Positions 1 through 4,914 of a DNA stretch of 5,319 nt are shown in pieces. The first letter of the stretch is position 1. Every line of letters starts with the position of its first letter. The notes under the pieces are model-generated. The model searched no databases. It was given only the letters and a program-made list of their open reading frames with translations, and had not been told where the DNA came from. Location: contig JAGRBY010000517.1 of the NCBI GenBank assembly GCA_020433835.1, positions 1 through 5,319 on the forward strand, written 5' to 3'. A program made the translations under genes and the position numbers. This DNA comes from Anaerolineae bacterium. GTDB lineage: Bacteria; Chloroflexota; Anaerolineae; 4572-78; J111.

Positions 1-1196
1 GCCAACGCTTCGTAGACGCTGCTGCGCGTTAAATTTGGCGCAACAAGGCCCAGCCGTCGCGCGCCCCAATCTTTAACGTGCGCATCAGAGTTACCGACCG
101 AACCCAGATGCCAGCCGTTATCGAGGCTGCGAAAAAATTCAACGGGGCTGGTTAACTCCTGCAAGACAATTTTATGATCGACCTGAGGGTTGTAGGCAAA
201 GTTATTGAAGTTAAAATCCGGCGGATTGATTTGTGAAGGGTGATTGAATTGAGCAATGACGTTGGGTTGGGTTAGCAGCCAGTTGTAAAGCTCGGCCTGT
301 GTATCATACTGGGGGTCATTGCGATGAACAAAGGTGTCGGTGTTGAAAACATTGATATGGCCTTTATAACCGGTGTATTCAAAACCGCGCAAGCCGATAT
401 ACTGGCCATTGACCGTGACCGAGTCGGCAATGTCGGCCAGACTCTCCCATTCTTGTTGCGTAAGCATAAAACCATGCTCGCTCAGGCCAAAAAAGTCTAA
501 GCCACGGGCCCGGGTTGTGTTGTACGCTTCCAAAGGCGATCCCTGCCCATCGGAATAGGTGGTGTGCGAATGCAGATCGCCAAAGTAAATATACATATTG
601 TTATAGGATGGAATAGCCGCTAGCGACGGTTCGTCGGCAAACAGCGGCTCGCCGGTGGTTGTGGTGAATTTCCAGAGCAACTCTTGTTCAAGCGGCCGGC
701 CAAACATATAGTGAATGTTCTGTGTGGCGCGGGCCGTATAGGTAACATCTTTTAGCAAAGGCGCGGCCGGTCGAAAAACGGCCATCTGGCTGTTGTTGAT
801 GTACTCAATAGTGCCGTCGATGCGTTGATGCCCCTGCGTGAGATAAAACGTATTGTTTGTAATCGAAGCCGGTTCCACCGGAATGGGAAAAGCAATAGAA
901 ACCAGGGTATAGGTGGGGACACCGCTAGAATTGGGCAGCGGATAGAGTTGAAGGCTGAGAGACGGATCATCCAGGCCGATAGGCCGGTGGGTGAGTTTAT
1001 CAAAAATATCACAGTTCTCGGTTAAAGCGAGACGACAAAGCAATACACCAGCAGAACCTTGAGACGATGAAGAAGCAGGCGTAAATGTTGGCGTTGGTTC
1101 CTCGGCCATAACCGAGGGAGAGGAATAAAAAAAATTCAGAGCGAGGAGTACAAGCGAGCCGCAGACAATTAGCCCCACGAAGGGTGTTTTTTTCAT
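1..1196 (-). CDS. Secreted PHP-domain metallohydrolase, CehA/McbA-like, with N-terminal Ig-like domain (3' end missing)
   Basis: The frame is open from an ATG at 1196 to the left edge, giving 398 codons with no stop, so the C-terminus lies outside the window. Residues 1-31 form a signal peptide (MKK, hydrophobic core, VMA before the likely cut), followed by a Pro/Thr/Ser-rich linker (about 34-50). Residues 97-183 resemble an SbsA/Big_5 Ig-like domain ending in WKFTTT. From about 203 the PHP domain shows the metal ligands in order: GDLHSH (D207, H209, H211), YSDG (D216), SEH (H241), GFEYT (E273), H280, FNHP (H319) and GNSDAH (D371, H373). PHP enzymes hydrolyse phosphoesters using two or three metal ions; the substrate here is unknown. 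The protein is probably exported or cell-surface. The start has no good ribosome site (TTGGAT only), but the signal peptide beginning exactly there supports it. An in-frame TTG at 1211 is a weaker alternative. It could share a transcript with the pentapeptide gene 151 bp upstream. Confidence 0.9.
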   Translation of the reverse strand, partial: MKKTPFVGLIVCGSLVLLALNFFYSSPSVMAEEPTPTFTPASSSSQGSAGVLLCRLALTENCDIFDKLTHRPIGLDDPSLSLQLYPLPNSSGVPTYTLVSIAFPIPVEPASITNNTFYLTQGHQRIDGTIEYINNSQMAVFRPAAPLLKDVTYTARATQNIHYMFGRPLEQELLWKFTTTTGEPLFADEPSLAAIPSYNNMYIYFGDLHSHTTYSDGQGSPLEAYNTTRARGLDFFGLSEHGFMLTQQEWESLADIADSVTVNGQYIGLRGFEYTGYKGHINVFNTDTFVHRNDPQYDTQAELYNWLLTQPNVIAQFNHPSQINPPDFNFNNFAYNPQVDHKIVLQELTSPVEFFRSLDNGWHLGSVGNSDAHVKDWGARRLGLVAPNLTRSSVYEAL

Positions 1197-1220
1197 TCGA
1201 AAAGAATCCAACCTAATCTG

Positions 1221-1350
1221 TAAGCGTTACGCCGTGCAAAAATGAAAGTCACTTGAGCGATTTAAATCGGCCTTGTTGAAGCAACCCATGCTGATTTTTG
1301 ATCGGCAATGACTGTCATTGGGGTTTACGCCCCTGATGGCGTAACGCTTA
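1221..1350. repeat. 130-bp segment with perfect 13-bp inverted ends
   Basis: TAAGCGTTACGCC at 1221-1233 is exactly the reverse complement of GGCGTAACGCTTA at 1338-1350. The right end includes the TAA stop of the pentapeptide gene. Inside are a 15-bp near-palindrome, CAATGAC-T-GTCATTG (1306-1320), and a small GGGG/CCCC hairpin (1320-1333). A 6-bp direct repeat, TAATCT, occurs at 1214-1219 and again at 1349-1354, overlapping the right end by two bases. The size, inverted ends and possible target duplication suggest a small non-autonomous mobile element (MITE-like). A structured 3' UTR is the alternative. No T-run follows on either strand, so it is not a clear terminator. This region is the gap between the two minus-strand genes and holds no ORF. 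Confidence 0.5.
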
Positions 1351-1914
1351 ATCTACATAAATTGCATGGCTTCGTCCTAAATCAAAATCTTCAGGCCATT
1401 TGGTGGCATAGTTATAGCGGGCTGCTCGCAAATTCGCTTCATCGAGCGAAGCTTCGGTTAAATCGGCGTTTCTAAGGTCGGCCATAACCAAATTGGCTCG
1501 AAATAAGTCAGCACCACCTAAATAAGCGTACCGCAGGCTGGCCATGCTAAGATTAGCCCGCACCAGGTTGGCCTCGCTTAAATTGGCCCGCTTGAAATTT
1601 GTAAAGGAAAGATTGGCTCCACTTAAAAAAGCACCGGTCAGGTTGGCTTGGGTTAAATCTGCGTGAGTCAGGTTGGTTAAAATCAAATTTGCGCCGCTTA
1701 AGTTTCTGCTGCTAAAATCAACCTTTCCACCTCGGCTAACAGCAGCCTCAACCAATTGCAGCACATCGTTGTACGCAAAAAGGGTCACCCCCGTCATTGT
1801 CCTTAGATTGTTATGGCCTAGCCCCAGGTTTATATCAAGCATCAAGTTACCGAGATTGTGTGTTGGAGTTACCCTGTTCATTTTGTGTGACCATCGCCAT
1901 TGAAGGGCATACAT
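1348..1914 (-). CDS. Pentapeptide-repeat protein
   Basis: The protein has 188 residues. Residues 65 to about 169 are some 21 consecutive pentapeptides of the A(D/N)LxX type (for example ANLSE, ANLVR, ADLFR, ADLRN), the pattern that folds into a right-handed quadrilateral beta-helix. The end, TKWPEDFD...AIYVD, resembles the usual C-terminal cap of such proteins, so the gene looks complete. There is no signal peptide or membrane segment; it is probably cytoplasmic. Family members range from gyrase-protecting DNA mimics to proteins of unknown role, and nothing here picks one. The start is uncertain. ATG 1914 is the first AUG after a good promoter but has only AGG directly against it. ATG 1797 (residue 40) follows TAAGGACA and begins the part that looks family-like (about 149 residues). 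The first 39 residues are rich in Asn, His, Leu and Trp and look less protein-like. Confidence 0.85.
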   Translation of the reverse strand: MYALQWRWSHKMNRVTPTHNLGNLMLDINLGLGHNNLRTMTGVTLFAYNDVLQLVEAAVSRGGKVDFSSRNLSGANLILTNLTHADLTQANLTGAFLSGANLSFTNFKRANLSEANLVRANLSMASLRYAYLGGADLFRANLVMADLRNADLTEASLDEANLRAARYNYATKWPEDFDLGRSHAIYVD

Positions 1915-1944
1915 CCTAACAAATGTAGAACGGGCCTTACATTA

Positions 1945-1972
1945 ATTATACAGACGTCGCTTTAGCAATCAA
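1945..1972 (-). promoter_or_regulatory. Sigma-70-type promoter for the pentapeptide gene
   Basis: Read on the minus strand, TTGATT (1972-1967) is followed after 16 bp by a perfect TATAAT (1950-1945). This predicts transcription from about 1938, roughly 24 nt before the ATG at 1914. The flanking DNA up to about 2020 is very AT-rich, with short TAAAT repeats that could act as an UP-like element. The -35 box matches consensus at four of six positions. The interval 1915-2069 holds no gene. Confidence 0.55.
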
Positions 1973-2069
1973 CTTCAATAAATTAAATTAAATTAATAAA
2001 AACAGATTAATAGAATTTTTATGGACCACTGACGAAAAGAGAATAAGGCAGTTCGTTTTGGGTGGTGAT

Positions 2070-2119
2070 TAAAGATGAGGAGTTTGGAGCGTATTTATCT
2101 CGCAAACTCCTCATCTTTA
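2070..2119 (-). terminator. Long hairpin, probable intrinsic terminator of the Trm112-like gene
   Basis: A perfect 17-bp inverted repeat (2070-2086 with 2103-2119, core GATGAGGAGTTTG) is extended by GAG/CTC with a one-base bulge, leaving a loop of about 9 nt. It starts 32 nt past the stop of the minus-strand gene at 2152. On the minus strand the arm ends in CTTTAAT, a short U-rich tail partly inside the stem. The hairpin is nearly symmetrical and could also stop transcription coming from the left. The lack of a long clean U-run leaves room for a role in mRNA 3'-end protection instead. Confidence 0.65.
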
Positions 2120-2151
2120 GAAACATTTTGTAAACGTTTTCAACAGCACGT

Positions 2152-2544
2152 TTATTTACGCCGAGCGAAAATAACCACTACCAACAATATAGCAGCCAGC
2201 CCGCCAACAATACCAATGGCGATCAGCTTTGGATCAGGGCCGGAACTTTCTGAAGACAAAGAAAGGGCCGGGGCGCTGACCGGAGCCGGTTCTACCAAAA
2301 GGCCGGGGTCGGGCAATTCTTCGATGGGCGTATCTTTCCATTTGCGTCCTTCTTCGATCAACATGACCGGGATGCCTTCTTTAATGGGGTATTTGTAGCC
2401 ACTCTCCGATGAGTAGAGCCATTTACCATCGCGAACGAGTTCCAGCCGGCCGGGATCATCGCCGGGCATGCGCGTTTCACCACTAACACAATAGGGACAG
2501 CGCAGGATCTCAAGCAAGTCTGGAGAAATAGATTGGTCTACCAT
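2152..2544 (-). CDS. Trm112-like zinc-ribbon protein with C-terminal membrane anchor
   Basis: The protein has 130 residues. Residues 8-65 match the Trm112/UPF0434 (YcaR) family: LLEILRCPYC with C16 and C19, then YPIKEGIPVMLIEE (52-65). The usual later cysteine near the LIC position is absent (WLYSS at 42-46), so only one Cys pair remains and zinc binding may be altered. Family members are normally about 60-70 residues; Trm112 activates methyltransferases in eukaryotes and archaea, while the bacterial role is poorly defined. Here a Pro/Ala/Ser-rich linker (about 72-105) leads to a single hydrophobic helix (107-127) and a short basic tail ARRK. The basic tail favours C-terminus-in by the positive-inside rule, which would place the Trm112 domain outside. 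A tail-anchored form with the domain in the cytosol is the alternative. The start is well supported: AAGGGAG at 2554-2560 lies 9 nt before ATG 2544. It appears to be a single-gene transcription unit. Confidence 0.9.
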   Translation of the reverse strand: MVDQSISPDLLEILRCPYCVSGETRMPGDDPGRLELVRDGKWLYSSESGYKYPIKEGIPVMLIEEGRKWKDTPIEELPDPGLLVEPAPVSAPALSLSSESSGPDPKLIAIGIVGGLAAILLVVVIFARRK

Positions 2545-2602
2545 AAATAAAATCTCCCTTAAAAAATTTATTCGTACAAATTGCTGTAAGTATAGTTATT
2601 CC

Positions 2603-2625
2603 ATTATAAGTGGCTATATTATAAG
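2603..2625 (-). promoter_or_regulatory. Two tandem TATAAT -10 boxes upstream of the Trm112-like gene
   Basis: On the minus strand CTTATAAT occurs twice, at 2625-2618 and 2610-2603, about 60-75 bp before the ATG at 2544. Each contains a perfect TATAAT, but neither has a convincing -35 hexamer at 16-18 bp. One or both are probably the promoter of this gene. The DNA from 2626 to 2789 between the divergent promoters holds no gene I can see, apart from a GGCTAGCC palindrome at 2641-2648. Confidence 0.35.
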
Positions 2626-2789
2626 CTACTCTGAAAATTTGGCTAGCCTTAACAAAAAATGCTGGCAAAAGCGGTATTCTGATGTAGGCTCATAACTGGC
2701 GTAAATCATGGCCTGCTAAATAGATACCTTTTATCAATATGATGCGAATGGGTTTATTATAGGCAGGTTGTGACAAAATTCAATCCTAT

Positions 2790-2817
2790 TTGACATATCA
2801 TTTATCCCGTGTATAGT
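2790..2817 (+). promoter_or_regulatory. Strong sigma-70-type promoter driving the RRM-gene leader
   Basis: A perfect TTGACA (2790-2795) and TATAGT (2812-2817, five of six consensus bases) are separated by 16 bp. Transcription would begin near 2824. The next supported plus-strand gene starts at 3154, so the transcript carries a leader of about 330 nt or is a separate small RNA. Confidence 0.6.
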
Positions 2818-2996
2818 GATAGCAAGCAATTCAATACTTTTTAGTCCTATATATGTAATTTACACCAAACCCTAACCTGGATCGATTTTTTCTCTTTCAC
2901 GATATCGGTATTATTGTTGTATAGAAACTAAAGAGTGTTCTAGGTATACGTGAAAGAACATCTTTTGAGCTATCGATTCATTAGCACATAATTTTG

Positions 2997-3048
2997 ACCA
3001 CAAAGGGTAACGAAAATGGCTTCGTTTATCTTTGTGGTTTTTGTTTTG
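2997..3048 (+). terminator. Terminator-like hairpin inside the RRM leader
   Basis: ACCACAAAG (2997-3005) pairs with CTTTGTGGT (3030-3038). An inner stem, AACGAA (3009-3014) with TTCGTT (3021-3026), closes the 6-nt loop AATGGC. Only single-base bulges and a G-U pair separate the two stems. A T-rich run, TTTTTGTTTTG, follows on the plus strand. The minus strand has no T-run, so the element is directional. It lies about 175 nt after the predicted transcription start and 105 nt before the RRM gene. The same bases can be read as the start of a small ORF, which is the main alternative. Confidence 0.5.
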
Positions 3049-3132
3049 TATTCAATTTTGTCCGTACCAACCGGACTAAACTTATTCAGTAATATTACCA
3101 CCGCGAGCCTTGATGCCCGGAAAGATTACTGA
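3016..3132 (+). CDS. Possible 38-residue hydrophobic leader peptide
   Basis: An ATG at 3016 opens a 38-codon frame ending in TGA at 3130-3132. AAAGGG (3002-3007) lies 8 nt upstream at good spacing. The product begins MASFIFVVFVLYSILSVP, a hydrophobic run long enough for a short membrane segment, followed by a polar tail ending in RKDY. The ribosome site sits in the 5' arm of the 2997-3048 hairpin and the AUG in its loop, so folding would hide it. The stop is 21 nt before the RRM ATG, so the two could be translationally coupled. The caution is that the T-rich codons giving V, F and L are also the U-run of the apparent terminator, so the hydrophobicity may be accidental. No homologue is recognised. 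Confidence 0.28.
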   Translation: MASFIFVVFVLYSILSVPTGLNLFSNITTASLDARKDY

Positions 3133-3153
3133 CAGAACTTATGGAGGGTTCAG

Positions 3154-3528
3154 ATGCAAGGTCGTAAGTTATATGTAGGAAATTTAAGTTATTCAGTTAC
3201 CAATGAACAGCTCGCCGAACTCTTTGCCACTTACGGCCAGGTTCGAAGCGTCAACATTATTGAAGGCAAAGGTTTTGGTTTTGTGGAAATGTCTGACAGT
3301 TCTGAAGCCGAAAAGGCCAAAGAAGCGCTGCACGACACCGAATTTGCCGGACGCACAATGAAAGTTGATGAAGCCCGACCTCCGAAAAGTCGGCCCCAAG
3401 GCGGTCGCCCACAAGGCGGCGGTGGTGGCGGACGGCGATTTCAACAAGGCGGTGGTGGCGGTGGTGGTGGCGACCGCCGGCAAAACAGAAGCGGTGGCGG
3501 TGGCGGCGGTTCGCGCAACCGTTATTAA
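3154..3528 (+). CDS. RRM-domain RNA-binding protein with glycine-rich tail
   Basis: The protein has 124 residues. One RNA-recognition motif spans about 4-76, with RNP2 as LYVGNL (6-11) and RNP1 as KGFGFVEM (39-46). The aromatic residues Y7, F41 and F43 are the ones that stack on RNA bases in this family. Residues 77-124 are a low-complexity Gly/Arg/Gln tail with runs of up to eight glycines, like the tails of cyanobacterial Rbp and plant glycine-rich RNA-binding proteins. It is a cytoplasmic single-stranded RNA binder; family members are often cold-induced and act as RNA chaperones. The start is clear: GGAGGG at 3143-3148, with 6 nt from GGAGG to the ATG. A stem-loop (3086-3132) lies just before the ribosome site. 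No clear T-run terminator follows; the next 173 bp hold a dispersed repeat and then the FKBP gene on the same strand. Confidence 0.95.
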   Translation: MQGRKLYVGNLSYSVTNEQLAELFATYGQVRSVNIIEGKGFGFVEMSDSSEAEKAKEALHDTEFAGRTMKVDEARPPKSRPQGGRPQGGGGGGRRFQQGGGGGGGGDRRQNRSGGGGGGSRNRY

Positions 3529-3580
3529 ATAGAACTGTTCCCCAATAAGCGTAGTGAGAAACAGGACGTAGATTTTCATA

Positions 3581-3634
3581 GATAAACGCTGATAAAAACA
3601 AAAAATCTGTAAAGATTTGCGTTAATCAGCGTCC
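3581..3634. repeat. Dispersed palindromic repeat, copy A
   Basis: ACGCTGAT (3586-3593) pairs with ATCAGCGT (3625-3632), enclosing a second stem AAATCT-GTAA-AGATTT (3603-3618). The words AAACGCTGA (3584-3592) and AAATCTGTAAA (3603-3613) recur exactly in the second copy at 4438-4446 and 4430-4440. The style resembles the short intergenic repeats built from CTGTGTAAATCTG-like words that are scattered in many environmental bacterial genomes. No T-run follows, so it is not a clear terminator. Confidence 0.45.
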
Positions 3635-3701
3635 ATAAAACGGAATGAATGGCAAAAGTTGTATTTAGGAACATGTTTAAGATTTAAGTGAAAGGCTGAA
3701 G

Positions 3702-4130
3702 ATGACTCAAGCACAAAATGGCGACACCGTAAAAGTACATTACACAGGTAAACTAACAGACGGTACACAGTTCGACACATCGACTTCCGGCAATCCACTG
3801 GAATTTACGCTGGGCGGGGGACAACTTATCCCCGGCTTTGAAAAAGCCGTTCTGGGTATGACACCGGGCGATACAAAAACGGTAACCATTCCTTCGGGTG
3901 AAGCCTATGGCGAACATCGCGAAGATATGACTGTAGTCGTCACCAAAGATCAATTCCCTGATCACATCACCCCCGAACTTGGCCAGCAGCTTGAGATGCG
4001 CCAGGCCAACAACCAACCGTTGAGCGTGATTATCACCGATATTTCCGGCGAAGATGTAACGCTGGATGCCAACCATCCTCTGGCCGGCAAAGATTTGGTG
4101 TTCGATTTGGAGTTGGTCGAGATTGTTTAA
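3702..4130 (+). CDS. SlyD-like FKBP-type peptidyl-prolyl cis-trans isomerase
   Basis: The protein has 142 residues. It catalyses prolyl bond isomerisation and acts as a folding chaperone. The FKBP core opens with VKVHYTGKLTDGTQFDTS (10-27, including Y14, F24 and D25) and LEFTLGGGQLIPGFEKAVLGM (33-53), then GEAYGEH (66-72). An insert-in-flap domain follows (about 73-122), and the core closes with NHPLAGKDLVFDLELVEI (124-141). This order is that of SlyD. The His/Cys-rich metal-binding tail of E. coli SlyD is absent and the protein stops right after the core, so a nickel role is unlikely. There is no signal peptide, so it is cytoplasmic. AAAGG at 3691-3695 lies 6 nt before the ATG. It is 173 bp after the RRM gene and has its own strong terminator. 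No clear separate promoter is seen, so it may be partly cotranscribed with the RRM gene. Confidence 0.95.
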   Translation: MTQAQNGDTVKVHYTGKLTDGTQFDTSTSGNPLEFTLGGGQLIPGFEKAVLGMTPGDTKTVTIPSGEAYGEHREDMTVVVTKDQFPDHITPELGQQLEMRQANNQPLSVIITDISGEDVTLDANHPLAGKDLVFDLELVEIV

Positions 4131-4192
4131 TCGAGAGATTTGAGATTTCTTCTTAATCTCACAGTTAGCATAATAAGCGAATAATTTCATGT

Positions 4193-4237
4193 AAAAGACG
4201 CAAGCATTTTCTATCGAGAGGCTTGCGTCTTTTGTGT
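4193..4237 (+). terminator. Intrinsic terminator of the FKBP gene
   Basis: A perfect 13-bp stem (AAAAGACGCAAGC, 4193-4205, with GCTTGCGTCTTTT, 4221-4233) with a 15-nt loop is followed by GTGTTTG. It starts 62 nt after the FKBP stop. A smaller hairpin, TGAGATT/AATCTCA (4141-4161), without a T-run lies between. The A-rich 5' arm and T-rich 3' arm mean it could also work on the minus strand against read-through from the transposase side. Confidence 0.85.
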
Positions 4238-4330
4238 TTGTTGGGAGAAGTAGCAAAATAGTGCCACAATTTATTACGCCAATGAACAAATCCCGATGGG
4301 GGCTATTGTGGCCATAAGCTAAGAATAGCC

Positions 4331-4465
4331 TTAGAAACTGTTTTAAAAGCCTCAAAGGGTCCACAGATGGACACAGATACTATCAAAAGTCAGATAAAAA
4401 TCAGTGAATATCAGTGTAAATCTGTGGACAAATCTGTAAACGCTGACTTTTCAAACAGCTTCTTA
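4331..4465. mobile_element. MITE-like 135-bp element with imperfect 19-bp terminal inverted repeats
   Basis: TTAGAAACTGTTTTAAAAG (4331-4349) matches the reverse complement of 4447-4465 (TAAGAAGCTGTTTGAAAAG) at 16 of 19 positions. The interior contains a perfect 10-bp inverted repeat, GTCCACAGAT (4359-4368) with ATCTGTGGAC (4420-4429), and words shared with the repeat at 3581-3634. There is no ORF inside. No clear target duplication is seen beyond TTA at both borders. It lies between the FKBP terminator and a truncated transposase, a typical landing zone. The stretch 4238-4330 before it holds only short inverted repeats (GCCACAAT/ATTGTGGC at 4263-4312, GGCTATT/AATAGCC at 4301-4330). Confidence 0.45.
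4357..4446. repeat. Dispersed palindromic repeat, copy B
   Basis: This segment is built from short reiterated words (ACAGAT, ATCAGTG, AATCTGT) in both orientations. It shares AAATCTGTAAA (4430-4440) and AAACGCTGA (4438-4446) with copy A at 3581-3634, so the two copies flank the FKBP gene. It occupies most of the interior of the 4331-4465 element. Confidence 0.45.
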
Positions 4466-4475
4466 CAATTATGCT

Positions 4476-4892
4476 CTATAACATTCTCGACATATTCGTT
4501 TCCCCAAGGAGGTGGTTGTAGATGACCGCTTGGTTTTCACGGACTAGCTCATTGATGGCGTGGTCGGTCGTGAAGATGACGTGGAAGTAGGGTATCGGTA
4601 GCTGCCAAATCTTCTGTTTCTCTACCCATTTGGCGCGCTCAAACTTTTGGCATTGGTTGCAGTGGCGGTCTCGACATGAGTTGAAGCTGAACACCCAACA
4701 GCCGCACTCGCCGCATTGGTCGACTCGCCCGCCTATAGCCGGGGTGCGACAAGCCATGACCGCTCCCGCCACCCGCGCTTGTTCCGGGCTGACCTTATAT
4801 TTCTTTTTGTACTGCGGCCAATATTCCCGCAAGATATCGGCCACTGTCAGGTTGGTGTAACTGGTGCGGTAGGTTATCAGGTTTTTTAGCAT
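4476..4892 (-). pseudogene. IS91-family transposase, N-terminal fragment
   Basis: The 138 codons correspond to the N-terminal third of an IS91-type (Y2, rolling-circle) transposase, whose members usually run to about 350-400 residues. Seen are the zinc-binding domain with C48, C60, C63, C73, H77, C78 and C81 (GGRVDQCGECG, then NSCRDRHCNQCQ), and the following LPIPYFHVIFTTDHAINELV (98-117). Similarity fades after VIYNHLL (123-129); nine unrelated codons follow before the stop at 4476. The catalytic domain with its tyrosines is missing, so the fragment cannot transpose. The ATG at 4892 has GAAAGGG directly against it, with no gap. A better-placed GGGAG lies before an out-of-frame ATGATG at 4914-4909. 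The 3' loss ends 10-40 bp from the MITE-like element, which points to repeated rearrangement here. Confidence 0.85.
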
Positions 4893-4914
4893 CCCTTTCA
4901 GGGTAGCTCATCAT

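Larger units (their letters stand above)
2824..3153 (+). promoter_or_regulatory. Long structured 5' leader of the RRM gene, candidate attenuator or small RNA
   Basis: Between the promoter and the RRM start lie about 330 bases with several paired elements. ATCGAT at 2881-2886 and 2972-2977 can close an outer stem. TCTTTCACG (2893-2901) pairs with CGTGAAAGA (2949-2957). CTCTTT (2892-2897) can instead pair with AAAGAG (2930-2935), so two folds compete. A terminator-like hairpin follows (2997-3048), then GTCCG/CGGAC (3060-3076), and TCAGTAAT (3086-3093) with ATTACTGA (3125-3132) just ahead of the ribosome site. An ATG followed directly by TAA lies at 2853-2858. I do not recognise a known riboswitch or a 6S, tmRNA or SRP RNA. 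Either a stand-alone RNA of about 220 nt ends at the hairpin, or the hairpin regulates read-through into the RRM gene. Confidence 0.45.

Noticed and set aside
752..1012. An 86-codon frame on the minus strand, and a 67-codon one at 272-475
   Set aside because: They lie in other frames inside the PHP gene, whose own frame is open over the whole segment with clear family motifs.
1306..1333. Small hairpins as a terminator for the pentapeptide gene
   Set aside because: The stems are short, one has a one-base centre, and no T-run follows on the minus strand.
1348..1914. Periodic 15-bp DNA repetition that could be taken for a tandem repeat or CRISPR-like array
   Set aside because: The period is that of pentapeptide codons in a coding frame; there are no identical repeats with spacers.
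2075..2398. A plus-strand frame of 107 codons opposite the Trm112-like gene
   Set aside because: It begins inside the terminator hairpin and is antisense to a gene with clear family motifs and a good ribosome site.
2641..3060. A known structured RNA (6S, tmRNA, SRP or a classic riboswitch)
   Set aside because: No conserved core of these families was recognised; only generic stems are visible.
3193..3601. Two long minus-strand frames opposite the RRM gene
   Set aside because: They are rich in Ala/Thr or His/Arg because they are the complement of glycine codons; the plus strand has a ribosome site and RNP motifs.
3753..4364. A 203-codon minus-strand frame over the FKBP gene
   Set aside because: The plus-strand FKBP is unmistakable. 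The antisense frame crosses a strong terminator and has no recognisable domain.
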